Positions 1-6,677 are shown, numbered from the stretch's first letter. The stretch is 8,382 bases of DNA from JBOGZD01 sp050697155 (GCA_050697155.1 JBOGZD010000126.1:1-8382), one strand, 5' to 3'. The notes: generated from the sequence alone by a model not told the origin. Program-made: numbers and translations.

Positions 1-2
1 AG

Positions 3-308
3 GCCGAGGAGGCCGCGAGGCGGGCCGGCCGGCGCGCCCGCACGGCGACGATCGACCTCGGCCTGGCGCTGCTCGGGGCCAACCTGCGCGACCTCGCGGC
101 GGTCTCCGAGGGCGCCCCCGATCTGGCCCTGAACGCAGACCGCGGCGCGGAGCTTGCCGGGGTCGCCGAGGGCGTCGACTCCCGCCGCGCCCGCCGGGCG
201 GCCGAGCTGGTGCTCGACACGCGCCGGCGCCTGACCGTCAACGTCGGCGAGGAGCTCGCGCTCGAGGCGCTGCTCTACCGGGTCGAGTTCCTGCTACATA
301 CCCACTGA
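3..308 (+). CDS. holB: DNA polymerase III subunit delta-prime, C-terminal part (5' end outside window)
   Basis: About 101 C-terminal residues of a gene that enters from the left, read in the frame starting at base 3 and ending with TGA at 306-308. The tail is helical, rich in Ala, Arg and Leu, and ends in a segment reading NVGEELALEALLYR. This resembles the 'RRxLxxNVNxxLALExLLxxL' C-terminus of clamp-loader subunits (delta-prime/HolB, DnaX-like), which contacts the other clamp-loader subunits. The ATPase-like N-terminal domains lie outside the window, so the call rests on the C-terminal signature alone; a DnaX-type protein is the main alternative. The stop codon is 1 nt from the start of the histidine kinase gene, so the two are probably co-transcribed and translationally coupled. 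Confidence 0.65.
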   Translation, partial: AEEAARRAGRRARTATIDLGLALLGANLRDLAAVSEGAPDLALNADRGAELAGVAEGVDSRRARRAAELVLDTRRRLTVNVGEELALEALLYRVEFLLHTH

Positions 309-309
309 A

Positions 310-2055
310 ATGTCGAGCCCGTCGGGCCAGCGTTCAGTGCGTCGGCGGCCGTTCGGCGTCCGCCTCTACCTCGCGCTCGCCTTCGCCGCGGTCGCCCTGA
401 TCACCGCCGGCCTCGCCTACCTGCTCACCGCTGGCGAGAGCAGCGAGCGCGATACCGACCAGGGGCTGACCAGGCTCGCGATCGGCCAGACGGTCCGGCT
501 CGCGAACGAGATCGGCGACCGGCCGCGCGGCGAGACCGCGGCGACGCTCGCCGGTTCGATCGACGAGTCGTACGCGGCATGGGCCGTGGACGCCGAGGAC
601 GAGCTGCTGACCCCAACAGGCTCGGCCGGCGTCCGGTTCGACCGGGTGCGCCGCGGCCGCAGCGCCGTTCGCTCGGCGCAGGCCGGGATCCCCGAAGCGA
701 TCGAGCGGGCCGACGGAGTCGTGATCACCTCGGCGCCGATCTTCCGCGACGGGACGCTCCGCGGTGCGGTCCTCGCTCGCTCCGAGCGCCCGCCCGAGGT
801 CGAGGAGGCAATCGAGGCCGCCGAGGCGGTGCGCGGCGAACGGATCACGGCGCTCGCGGTGGCGCTCGCGGTCGCGATCCTGGTCAGCTTCCTGATCGCG
901 AGCGCGATCACCACGCGGGTCAAGCGGCTCGCCGAGAGCGCGGCGCGGATCAGCGAGGGCGGCCTCGACGAGCCGCTCGAGGGGACCGGGGGGCGCGACG
1001 AGATCACCGACCTCGGCCGCGCCCTGGAGACGATGCGCGGCGCCCTGCGCGGCACCTTCAGCGCCCTGCGCGAGGAGCGCGACCGGCTCTCGGCGATCCT
1101 CGAGGCGCTCTCGGACGCGGTGATGGTGGTCCAGCCCGACGGCGAGGTGCGGTTCTCGAATGCTGCCGCGCGGGAGCTGATCACCCCCGACGGGCGGGTG
1201 ATCGAGCCGTTGATCCCGTGGCTGCGGCGCAGCGAGCGTCGGTCCGCGGTCGAGCAGGACGCGCTTCCGATCGGCGACCGCGTCTACTCGCTCAATGCCC
1301 GCCAGCTGCCCGCCGAGGGCGCCGTGCTGGCCGTCGTCCGCGACCGCACCGAGGAGCTTCGCCGCGAGGTCGCCGAGCGCGAGTTCGTCTCCAACGCCGC
1401 CCACGAGCTGCGCAACCCGATCGCCGGGATCACGGGGGCGATCGAGGTCCTGCGCGCCGGCGCCAAGGACGAGCCCGAGGCGCGCGACCACTTCCTGTCG
1501 CGGCTCGATGCCGACGCCGAGCGGATCAGCCGGCTGACCGACTCGCTGCTCACCCTGGCGCGGATGGAGGCGGTCGGCGAGGGCGGGACCGAGCTGCTCG
1601 ACGTCGCGCTCGTGGTCGAGGAGGCGAGCGAGTCGGTGATTGCTCCGGAGGGGATCGAGCTTCGCATCGACGTCGCCGACGACCCGGTGGCCCAGGGCGA
1701 CCGGGTGCTGCTGCGCCAGGTGATCGTCGGCCTGCTGACGAACGCGTTCAAGAACACGCCGCCACCCGGGACGGTCACCGTCACCGTCCGGCCCGAGAAC
1801 TCGCACCGGGTGCTGATCGAGATCGCCGACACCGGCACCGGGATCGCCGCGGAGGAGGTCGACCGCATCTTCGAGCGCTTCTACCGCGGCTCGGACTCGC
1901 TCGACCAGGAGGGGTTCGGGCTCGGGCTCTCGATCGCGCGGCGGATGGTCGACGTGATGGGCGGCGAGATGGGCGTCACCTCGCAGAGGGGCAAGGGGAG
2001 CCGGTTCTGGATCAGGCTGCGAGCCGCCAAGCCGGCAGTGACCCCGGTAGCTTGA
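310..2055 (+). CDS. Membrane sensor histidine kinase (HAMP-PAS-HisKA-HATPase, PhoR-like)
   Basis: 581 residues. A basic N-terminus (RRRPFGVR) leads into a membrane helix at about 19-39. An extracytoplasmic sensor domain of about 135 residues (40-178) follows, with a Cache/PAS-like end (VVITSAPIFRDGTLRGAVLA). A second helix spans about 179-200, then HAMP (about 199-250), a PAS-like domain (about 259-345) and HisKA with phospho-acceptor His365 in AAHELRNP. The ATPase domain has an N box around Asn478 (NAFKNTP), a G1/D box DTGTG at 507-511, an F box RIFERFYRG and a G2 box GFGLGLS at 535-541. All catalytic boxes are present, so it should be active. The signal is unknown. Domain order resembles PhoR/ResE-type kinases, and kinase-before-regulator order resembles SenX3-RegX3. 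The start has no clear Shine-Dalgarno sequence, but it sits 1 nt after the preceding stop, which suggests translational reinitiation. Confidence 0.95.
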   Translation: MSSPSGQRSVRRRPFGVRLYLALAFAAVALITAGLAYLLTAGESSERDTDQGLTRLAIGQTVRLANEIGDRPRGETAATLAGSIDESYAAWAVDAEDELLTPTGSAGVRFDRVRRGRSAVRSAQAGIPEAIERADGVVITSAPIFRDGTLRGAVLARSERPPEVEEAIEAAEAVRGERITALAVALAVAILVSFLIASAITTRVKRLAESAARISEGGLDEPLEGTGGRDEITDLGRALETMRGALRGTFSALREERDRLSAILEALSDAVMVVQPDGEVRFSNAAARELITPDGRVIEPLIPWLRRSERRSAVEQDALPIGDRVYSLNARQLPAEGAVLAVVRDRTEELRREVAEREFVSNAAHELRNPIAGITGAIEVLRAGAKDEPEARDHFLSRLDADAERISRLTDSLLTLARMEAVGEGGTELLDVALVVEEASESVIAPEGIELRIDVADDPVAQGDRVLLRQVIVGLLTNAFKNTPPPGTVTVTVRPENSHRVLIEIADTGTGIAAEEVDRIFERFYRGSDSLDQEGFGLGLSIARRMVDVMGGEMGVTSQRGKGSRFWIRLRAAKPAVTPVA

Positions 2056-2093
2056 GGGTTCCATGAGTACTGTGAGCGGGCGGTGAACGCAGG

Positions 2094-2795
2094 GTGAGCA
2101 GCAAGATCCTGGTCGCCGACGACGAGCCGTCGGTCCGCGACGCGGTCGGCTACGCGCTTCAGCAGGAGGGCTTCGACGTCACCGTCGCCGTCGACGGGGA
2201 TGACGCCGACGGCAAGCTCGGCGACGACAACCCCCGCTTCGACCTGCTGATCCTCGACATCCTGATGCCCGGGCGAAGCGGGCTCGACATCTGCCGCGAC
2301 GTGCGCGCCCGCAGCCCGGTCCCGATCATCCTCCTGACCGCCAAGGACGCCGAGGTCGACAAGGTGGTCGGGCTCGAGGTCGGCGCGGACGACTACGTCA
2401 CCAAGCCGTTCTCGGTCCGCGAGCTGATCGGCCGCGTCCGCGCCCAGCTTCGCCGCCGCGAGCTCGACCGCTCGACCAGCGTCAGCGAGGCGAAGACGAT
2501 CGAGGCCGGGCCGGTGCGGATCGATCTCGCCCGCCACCTGGTCTCGATCCGCGACGCGCCGGTCAACCTGACCCGCTCGGAGTTCCAGGTCCTGCGCCTG
2601 CTCGCCGAGCGCCCGGGACAGGTCTTCAGCCGGCTCGAGATCATGGAGGAGCTCTGGCAGTCGGAGTTCTCGGGCGACGTGCGCGCCTGCGACGTCCACA
2701 TCTCCAACCTGCGCCAGAAGGTCGAGCGCGACCCCCAGGACCCCGAGCTGGTGCTCACCGTGCGGGGCGTCGGCTACAAGCTCGCCGAGGGCTGA
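2094..2795 (+). CDS. OmpR/PhoB-family response regulator
   Basis: 233 residues, normal length for the family. The receiver domain (1-120) has the acidic pair Asp9/Asp10, phospho-acceptor Asp55 (LILDILMPG), Thr82, Tyr101 and Lys104 (DDYVTKPF). The C-terminal winged helix (about 135-232) has the trans-activation/recognition pattern TRSEFQVLRLLAERPG, then CDVHISNLRQKVE and the closing TVRGVGYKL. It is predicted to be a DNA-binding transcription regulator phosphorylated by the kinase encoded 38 bp upstream. The GTG at 2094 is the only possible start: an in-frame TGA lies at 2073-2075 and no other start codon falls between. The ribosome binding site is weak. Regulated genes cannot be read from the window. 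Phosphate or stress response would be a guess from PhoB/RegX3 similarity. Confidence 0.95.
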   Translation: MSSKILVADDEPSVRDAVGYALQQEGFDVTVAVDGDDADGKLGDDNPRFDLLILDILMPGRSGLDICRDVRARSPVPIILLTAKDAEVDKVVGLEVGADDYVTKPFSVRELIGRVRAQLRRRELDRSTSVSEAKTIEAGPVRIDLARHLVSIRDAPVNLTRSEFQVLRLLAERPGQVFSRLEIMEELWQSEFSGDVRACDVHISNLRQKVERDPQDPELVLTVRGVGYKLAEG

Positions 2796-2799
2796 GCCG

Positions 2800-2813
2800 G
2801 GTCTGGCAAGACC
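2800..2813. terminator. Short hairpin between the response regulator and tRNA-Thr
   Basis: GGTCT-ggca-AGACC is a 5-bp perfect stem with a 4-nt loop. It begins 5 nt after the response-regulator stop and lies 14 nt beyond the 3' end of the minus-strand tRNA. Its position between two convergent transcripts would suit a bidirectional terminator. No T tract follows on either strand and the stem is short, so this is weak. Confidence 0.25.
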
Positions 2814-2826
2814 GGGCGCGGAACCA

Positions 2827-2900
2827 AGCCGGAGACGGGATTCGAACCCGTGACCCCCGCTTTACGAGAGCGGTGCTCTGGCCAGCTGAGCTACTCCGGC
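2827..2900 (-). tRNA. tRNA-Thr (anticodon CGU)
   Basis: The minus strand folds into a complete cloverleaf. Acceptor stem GCCGGAG pairs with CTCCGGC. The D stem is GCTC/GAGC, the anticodon stem CCGCT/AGCGG with loop CTCGTAA (anticodon CGT, reading ACG codons), and the T arm ACGGG-TTCGAAT-CCCGT. The variable loop is 5 nt. G1-C72 and C2-G71 match known threonine identity pairs. The discriminator is U (A at 2827 on plus), and CCA is not encoded: the next genomic bases on the minus strand are TGG. CCA would therefore be added after transcription. ACG is a frequent Thr codon in a genome of this GC content. Confidence 0.96.
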
Positions 2901-2910
2901 GCGCACCCGC

Positions 2911-2916
2911 ATTCTA
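2911..2916 (-). promoter_or_regulatory. Possible -10 element for tRNA-Thr
   Basis: TAGAAT on the minus strand ends 10 nt upstream of the mature tRNA 5' end. It is a close match to the vegetative TATAAT box in an otherwise GC-rich gap, and it would place transcription start a few bases before the tRNA. I see no convincing -35 hexamer at 16-18 nt spacing. Confidence 0.35.
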
Positions 2917-2992
2917 GGACCGGCCTCTAGGAACGCTGCGCGCGCTCGTCGGGGTCGGGCGACGGTCGAATATCGGACGCAGCTCGCGCCTC

Positions 2993-4135
2993 ATGCCGAT
3001 CCAAGATTATGGTCACGCGGACGTGGCAACTCGGCCCCCCACGCTCTCGGTCGTCATCGTCACCCACGACTCGCGCGAGGCGATCGGGCGGACGGTGCCT
3101 GCCGTGATCGCTCAGCTTCGCGACGGCGATGAGCTGATCGTCGCCGACAACGCCTCGGCCGACGGCACCCCGACGCTCGTGCGCGAGCTGGCGCCTGGCG
3201 CGATCGTGGTCGAGACCGGCGCCAACCTCGGATTCGCCGCCGCGTGCAACCGGGGCGCCGAGGCGGCGGGCGGCGAGCTGCTCTGCCTGCTCAACCCCGA
3301 CGCGGTTCCGCAGGACGGCTGGCGCGAGGCGATCGAGCGGCCGCTTCGCCAGGGTCGCGGGTGGAGCGCCTGGCAGGCGCTGGTCACCGCCGACGACGGC
3401 CGCATCGTCAACACCCGCGGCGGCGTCGTCCACTTCACCGGGATCGCCTGGGCCGGCGGCGCCGGCGAGCCGGTGGCGGTGGGCCGGGTTGACGACGTCA
3501 TAGGCGGCGAATCCGGCCCAGTGGCCGGCGCGGCGAACGGGACGGTTGCCGCCCCGGCAGAATCGGCCGAGCCGGGTTTCGTCTCCGGCGCCTGCCTGGC
3601 GATCCCCCGGCGCACCTATCTCGACGCCGGGGCGATGCCGGAGGAGTTCTTCCTCTATCACGAGGACGTCGACCTCTCGCTCCGCCTGCGGCTCGCCGGC
3701 GGCCGGCTCGGAGTCGAGCCCGGCGCCCGGGTCGACCACGAGTACGAGTTCGCCAAGGGCCCGGAGAAGTGGCGCTACCTCGAGCGCAACCGCTGGGCGA
3801 CGCTCGTGCGCACCTATCCGGCGGGGCTGCTCGCCGTGCTCGCCCCGGCGCTGCTGCTGACCGAGCTGGCGCTGATCCCGGTCGCGCTCGCGGGCGGGTG
3901 GCTCGCTCCCAAGCTCGCCGCCTGGGGCGACACGCTGCGCTCGCTGCCGCGGCTGCTCGGCGAGCGGCGGGCGATCCAGGCGCGGCGCTCGGTCCGCGCG
4001 GCCGAGTTCGCCGCCGCGCTCAGCGCCGAGCTCGACTCCGCCTACCTCGGGGCCGCGGCGCGGTCGCGGCTACTGCGAGCCGGACTGCGGGCCTACTGGT
4101 CGCTCGCGCTCCTCCTGCTCGGCGCCCGCCGCTAG
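2993..4135 (+). CDS. Family 2 glycosyltransferase (rhamnosyltransferase-like)
   Basis: 380 residues. The GT-A fold starts at about 18 with LSVVIVTHDS, then nucleotide-binding ADNASADGT, then TGANLGFAAACNRG. The metal-binding DxD equivalent is NPD at 101-103. The acceptor-side motif FLYHEDVDLSLRL has Glu224-Asp225. This set is typical of WbbL/RfbF-like rhamnosyl and related transferases that build cell-surface polysaccharides; sugar and acceptor cannot be told. A hydrophobic stretch at about 278-305 could anchor the protein, with an Arg/Ala-rich helical tail after it. Start: ATG 2993 lacks a clear ribosome binding site. An in-frame GTG at 3023 (residue 11) would also keep the whole domain. Residues about 164-194 form a Gly/Ala-rich insertion with atypical codons. 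The 3' end overlaps the convergent DUF2304 gene by 66 bp. Confidence 0.92.
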   Translation: MPIQDYGHADVATRPPTLSVVIVTHDSREAIGRTVPAVIAQLRDGDELIVADNASADGTPTLVRELAPGAIVVETGANLGFAAACNRGAEAAGGELLCLLNPDAVPQDGWREAIERPLRQGRGWSAWQALVTADDGRIVNTRGGVVHFTGIAWAGGAGEPVAVGRVDDVIGGESGPVAGAANGTVAAPAESAEPGFVSGACLAIPRRTYLDAGAMPEEFFLYHEDVDLSLRLRLAGGRLGVEPGARVDHEYEFAKGPEKWRYLERNRWATLVRTYPAGLLAVLAPALLLTELALIPVALAGGWLAPKLAAWGDTLRSLPRLLGERRAIQARRSVRAAEFAAALSAELDSAYLGAAARSRLLRAGLRAYWSLALLLLGARR

Positions 4136-4876
4136 AGAGCCAGCCGCTGCGCCGTTGCCGGCCGGGACCTCGCCGCGGGCGGCCCGCAGCTCGTGGTCGA
4201 GCCGGGCGACCTCCTGGGCGAGGATCTTGGTCTCCTCCGAGAGCCGCGAGGTCGCGACCGAGAAGTTCAACAGGAGCCCGAACACGACCCCGAAGGCGAG
4301 GATGAAGATCGCGTTCGCCGGCTCCTCGATTCCCATCGCGTCGGCGATCACCTCGAGCCCGTCGGTCCAGATCGCGAGCACCAGCAGCGCGATCGCGGCG
4401 AGCATCCAGAGCAGCGCGTAGCGCTCGGCCAGCCGCCGGCGGCGGACGAGGTCGAGCACGAAGAGGAAGATCGCGACGGTCGCGACCAGGGCGATGATCT
4501 GCGCCTTGGTCTCGATCGTCGGGCCGCCGGCCTCGTCGGGCTGGAGCGGCTCGCCCTCGGTGAGCCGGTCGGTGACCACCCCGGGATCGTCGAGCGCCTC
4601 GCCGCCCCCGCTGGGGATGACCGTCGTCCGCTCCGTCCCGGCGCCGACCAGTCGCAGGTCGTTCGCCTCGAGCACCTCCCCGTTGGTGAGCAGGTACTCG
4701 CCGGGCGGGATCCTGATCGTGTCGCCGGGGTCCGAGCGCAGGATCGCGTCGCCGAGCGAGCCGGGGCCGGCCTCGTCCTCGGTCGTCACCGGGATCGTCT
4801 CGGCGCTCGCGGGCCCGGCGAGCACCAGGGCGGCCGCCAGGGCGAGCATCGGCGTGAGCGCGCGCGAGCCGTGCAA
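4070..4876 (-). CDS. Secreted/membrane DUF2304 protein with an N-terminal beta-helix-like extension
   Basis: 268 residues. A signal peptide covers about 1-25 (basic n-region, Leu/Ala core, cleavage near PASA). An extracytoplasmic segment follows at about 26-120 containing GPGSLGDAIL, GDTIRIPPGEY and LRLVGAGTERTTV. These resemble the opening coils of right-handed parallel beta-helix proteins. DUF2304 follows: three membrane helices at about 126-143, 153-170 and 188-206, with the family-like RRRRLAERYALLW and GIEEPANAIFIL, then a cytoplasmic coiled-coil-like helix at 211-236 (LSEETKILAQEVARLDHEL). DUF2304 proteins usually have only about 110-130 residues and commonly neighbour GT2 genes, as here (4-nt gap). 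The start is TTG 4876, chosen because GAGG lies 8 nt upstream and the signal peptide needs Arg5. ATG 4849 would remove the charged n-region. Function is unknown; a role as membrane partner of the glycosyltransferase is inference. Confidence 0.85.
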   Translation of the reverse strand: MHGSRALTPMLALAAALVLAGPASAETIPVTTEDEAGPGSLGDAILRSDPGDTIRIPPGEYLLTNGEVLEANDLRLVGAGTERTTVIPSGGGEALDDPGVVTDRLTEGEPLQPDEAGGPTIETKAQIIALVATVAIFLFVLDLVRRRRLAERYALLWMLAAIALLVLAIWTDGLEVIADAMGIEEPANAIFILAFGVVFGLLLNFSVATSRLSEETKILAQEVARLDHELRAARGEVPAGNGAAAGSLAAGAEQEERERPVGPQSGSQ

Positions 4877-4880
4877 GGCC

Positions 4881-5717
4881 CTAGCCTCGCGCCCGCTCGC
4901 CGCGGGCGATCGGAGCCGCGCTCGACGCGGGTGCCTCGGGGGCGACCGCGGAGGGCGGCCCCACCCCGGGCTCGTCCTCGCCGGCCGCCTCCACCGGGGT
5001 CGGGCGGCGGCGGAAGAGGCCGACGAACAGGGCGAGCAGCACCTTGACCATGTAGTAGGCGCTGCGCGGGTAGTCGATCGAGCTGCGGCCGAACCCGCGG
5101 GCGTTCATCCGCACGTGGACCTCGTGGATGCGCAGCCGGTGGGCGTGCAGCATCAGGATCGCCTCGACCTCGGGATAGTCGTGGGGGTAGTCGCGGGCGA
5201 AGAGCTCGATCCCGCGGCGGTTGGTCATCCGAAACCCGGAGGTCGGATCGGTGATCCGCCGGCGGGTGATCGTGCTCAGCACGACCGAGAAGACCAGGTT
5301 GCCGAGCCGGCGGCCGAGCGGCACCTTGTAGCCCGGGTCGCCGCGAAAGCGGCTGCCGTAGACCATGTCCGCCCTCCGTGAGCCGGTGTGCAGCGCGGCG
5401 AGCAGCTCGGGCAGGTACTCCGGCTTGTGCTGGCCGTCGCCGTCGACCTGCACGGCGACGTCGTAGTCGTGGCGCAGGGCGTACTTGTAGCCCGACTGCA
5501 TCGCGCCGCCGATGCCGAGGTTGTAGGGATGGCGGATCACCACCGCGTTCTCGGCCTCGGCCTCGGACGCCGTCGCGTCGGTGGAGCCGTCGTCGACGAC
5601 GACGACGTCGAAATCGGGCGCGTGGCGGCGGATCTCGCGCACCACGCGGGCGACCATCCCAGCCTCGTTGTACGCGGGAACGATCGCCAGCTTGCGCACG
5701 TCGCCCGTCTCGGCCAT
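4881..5717 (-). CDS. DPM1-like family 2 glycosyltransferase (polyprenyl-phosphate sugar synthase type)
   Basis: 278 residues, with a GT-A domain at about 8-215. Motifs are IVPAYNE (12-18), VVVDDGSTD (39-47), the metal-binding VDGDGQH (91-97), YGSRFRGDP, and DPTSGFRM (157-164) followed by YPEVE (181-185). This is the pattern of dolichyl-phosphate mannose synthase relatives, which move a sugar from a nucleotide donor to a polyprenyl phosphate on the inner membrane face. A hydrophobic helix at about 221-235 is a likely membrane anchor. The tail after 240 is an acidic, Pro/Ala-rich low-complexity stretch. The start is ATG 5717. The gene is followed 4 nt later by the DUF2304 gene, so they form an operon. 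It is divergent from the TMEM175 gene with a 48-bp gap if that gene starts at 5766. Confidence 0.93.
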   Translation of the reverse strand: MAETGDVRKLAIVPAYNEAGMVARVVREIRRHAPDFDVVVVDDGSTDATASEAEAENAVVIRHPYNLGIGGAMQSGYKYALRHDYDVAVQVDGDGQHKPEYLPELLAALHTGSRRADMVYGSRFRGDPGYKVPLGRRLGNLVFSVVLSTITRRRITDPTSGFRMTNRRGIELFARDYPHDYPEVEAILMLHAHRLRIHEVHVRMNARGFGRSSIDYPRSAYYMVKVLLALFVGLFRRRPTPVEAAGEDEPGVGPPSAVAPEAPASSAAPIARGERARG

Positions 5718-5738
5718 CGCCGCTCAGCGTAGAGGGAA

Positions 5739-6254
5739 ATGGCTGCCGTGGCCGTAGAGGACCGCATGGCCGAAACGGCGCAACCGCGGCGCCCGAGCGC
5801 GCGTGGGCACGAACGCGACGCGGCCGAGATCGAGTTCTCGCGCATCGTCGCCTTCTCCGACGGCGTGTTCGCGATCGCGATCACGCTGCTCGTGCTCGCG
5901 CTCGAGGTCCCGCCGGACACCGACGACCTCGGCCAGGCGCTCCGCGACCGCGAGAACGAGCTGTTCGCCTACGCGCTCAGCTTCGCCGTGCTCGGCAAGC
6001 TGTGGCTGGCGCACCACCGCTTCTTCGCCTCGGTGGCCCGGTTCGACGGCACGCTGATGGGCCTCAACCTTCTCTACCTCGCCTGGGTGGCGCTCGTCCC
6101 CTTCACCTCCGAGCTGCTGGGCGACTTCAACGACGACCCCGAGGCGGTGATCGCCTACGCGATCAGCATGACCGCGATCAGCCTCGTCTTCGCCGGCCAG
6201 ATCGTCTATGCCTACCGGCGCGACCTGATGAGCGCCGACCGGTTGGGCATGTAG
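5739..6254 (+). CDS. Truncated TMEM175 channel, N-terminal four-helix fragment
   Basis: The translatable front part of the split gene: 171 residues from ATG 5739, or 162 from ATG 5766. The second ATG has the better ribosome site (GAGG 5 nt upstream) and leaves more room for divergent promoters, so it is the preferred start. The selectivity region is the Phe-Ser-Asp motif at 39-41 on helix 1, with the conserved Arg35 before it. Helices lie at about 39-56, 76-92, 107-124 and 138-157. The native reading ends at SAD (165-167). The final RLGM and the TAG stop come from inserted DNA. The last two helices of the family fold are absent. Confidence 0.8.
   Translation: MAAVAVEDRMAETAQPRRPSARGHERDAAEIEFSRIVAFSDGVFAIAITLLVLALEVPPDTDDLGQALRDRENELFAYALSFAVLGKLWLAHHRFFASVARFDGTLMGLNLLYLAWVALVPFTSELLGDFNDDPEAVIAYAISMTAISLVFAGQIVYAYRRDLMSADRLGM
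6232..6239 (+). repeat. 8-bp direct repeat, left copy (insertion junction)
   Basis: gcgccgac at the point where TMEM175 coding sequence stops. It is identical to 6674-6681, and the flanking bases differ on both sides, so the repeat is exactly 8 bp. It could be a target-site duplication or microhomology used in recombination. Confidence 0.8.
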
Positions 6255-6313
6255 GGGGCGGGGGTGGGTTGCCGTGGGCGTTGCCGGGTTGTCGCCGAGC
6301 GTTTTCGCGGACC

Positions 6314-6354
6314 ATTGGGGGATAAGGGTTCGTATGCGGCCCTTTTCTCCCAAT
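6314..6354. repeat. Imperfect 15-bp inverted repeat upstream of the ECF fragment
   Basis: Left arm 6314-6328 (attgggggataaggg) and right arm 6340-6354 (cccttttctcccaat) pair at 13 of 15 positions around an 11-nt loop. It lies 27 bp before the ATG at 6382, in the most AT-containing part of the window. This would suit an operator for a dimeric regulator or a 5'-leader hairpin of the donor sigma gene. Its role is not determined. Confidence 0.5.
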
Positions 6355-6381
6355 CGTCGGTCGCGGCCGATACTGGGTGTG

Positions 6382-6677
6382 ATGGATTCGTCGCCGGCGC
6401 GTAGTACGGGCGTGAACGAGGCTCTTGTCGCGCCCGCGGTCGAGGCGCCCAGCGAGGCCGATGCGGCGTTCGAGGCGCCCAGCGAGGCCGATGCGGCGTT
6501 CGAGGCGCTGTACCGGTCGAGCCGTGACGACGTCTTCGCCTACGCGTCGGGGCTGCTGCGCGATCGGGCGGCGGCCGAGGACGTGACCGCGCAGGCGTTC
6601 GAGCGCGCCTACCGGCGACGCAAGAGGTTCGATCCGCGCGCGGCACACCGCGCGCTTGGCTGTTCGGGATCGCGCGC
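6382..6677 (+). pseudogene. ECF RNA polymerase sigma factor, 5' fragment (region 2 only)
   Basis: From ATG 6382, about 40 residues of Ala/Glu-rich leader precede a clear sigma-70 region 2: EALYRSSRDDVFAYASGLL, then RDRAAAEDVTAQAFERAYRR and KRFDPR. This is the core-polymerase-binding and -10-recognition part of ECF sigmas. The continuation GTPRAWLFGIAR is present but in another frame (6642-6677), meaning one base was lost near 6637-6642. The match stops at the right insertion junction, so region 4 (-35 recognition) is entirely missing; a full ECF sigma has about 170-190 residues. It cannot work as a sigma factor. A GTG lies directly before the ATG. The ribosome binding site is poor. Confidence 0.8.

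Larger units (their letters stand above)
6240..6673 (+). mobile_element. 434-bp insertion within the TMEM175 gene, carrying an ECF sigma 5' fragment
   Basis: DNA between the two 8-bp repeats. In order it holds a G-rich stretch (6240-6300), a lower-GC segment with a 15-bp inverted repeat (6314-6354), and the 5' part of an ECF sigma gene from ATG 6382 that breaks off at the right junction. Excising 442 bp (insert plus one repeat copy) restores the host frame. The insert ends do not form terminal inverted repeats, no transposase or integrase is encoded, and no IS family is recognisable. It may be a passively captured fragment (template switching or microhomology-mediated repair) rather than an autonomous element. 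'Mobile element' is used in the sense of inserted sequence. Confidence 0.6.

Noticed and set aside
334..2064. 576-residue open frame on the minus strand opposite the histidine kinase
   Set aside because: High-GC shadow frame. Composition is Arg/Asp/Leu/Gly-rich without domain motifs, while the plus strand carries a complete kinase.
2800..2813. Classical rho-independent terminator after the response regulator
   Set aside because: Kept only as a low-confidence hairpin. The stem is 5 bp and no T tract follows on either strand.
4193..5381. Long plus-strand frames opposite DUF2304 and the DPM1-like gene
   Set aside because: Repetitive Arg/Gly/Asp composition with no motifs. The minus strand shows a signal peptide, membrane helices and GT2 motifs.
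6240..6673. Terminal inverted repeats or a transposase marking the insertion as an IS or MITE
   Set aside because: The insert's left end and the reverse complement of its right end share no run beyond chance, and no recombinase motif is present in any frame.
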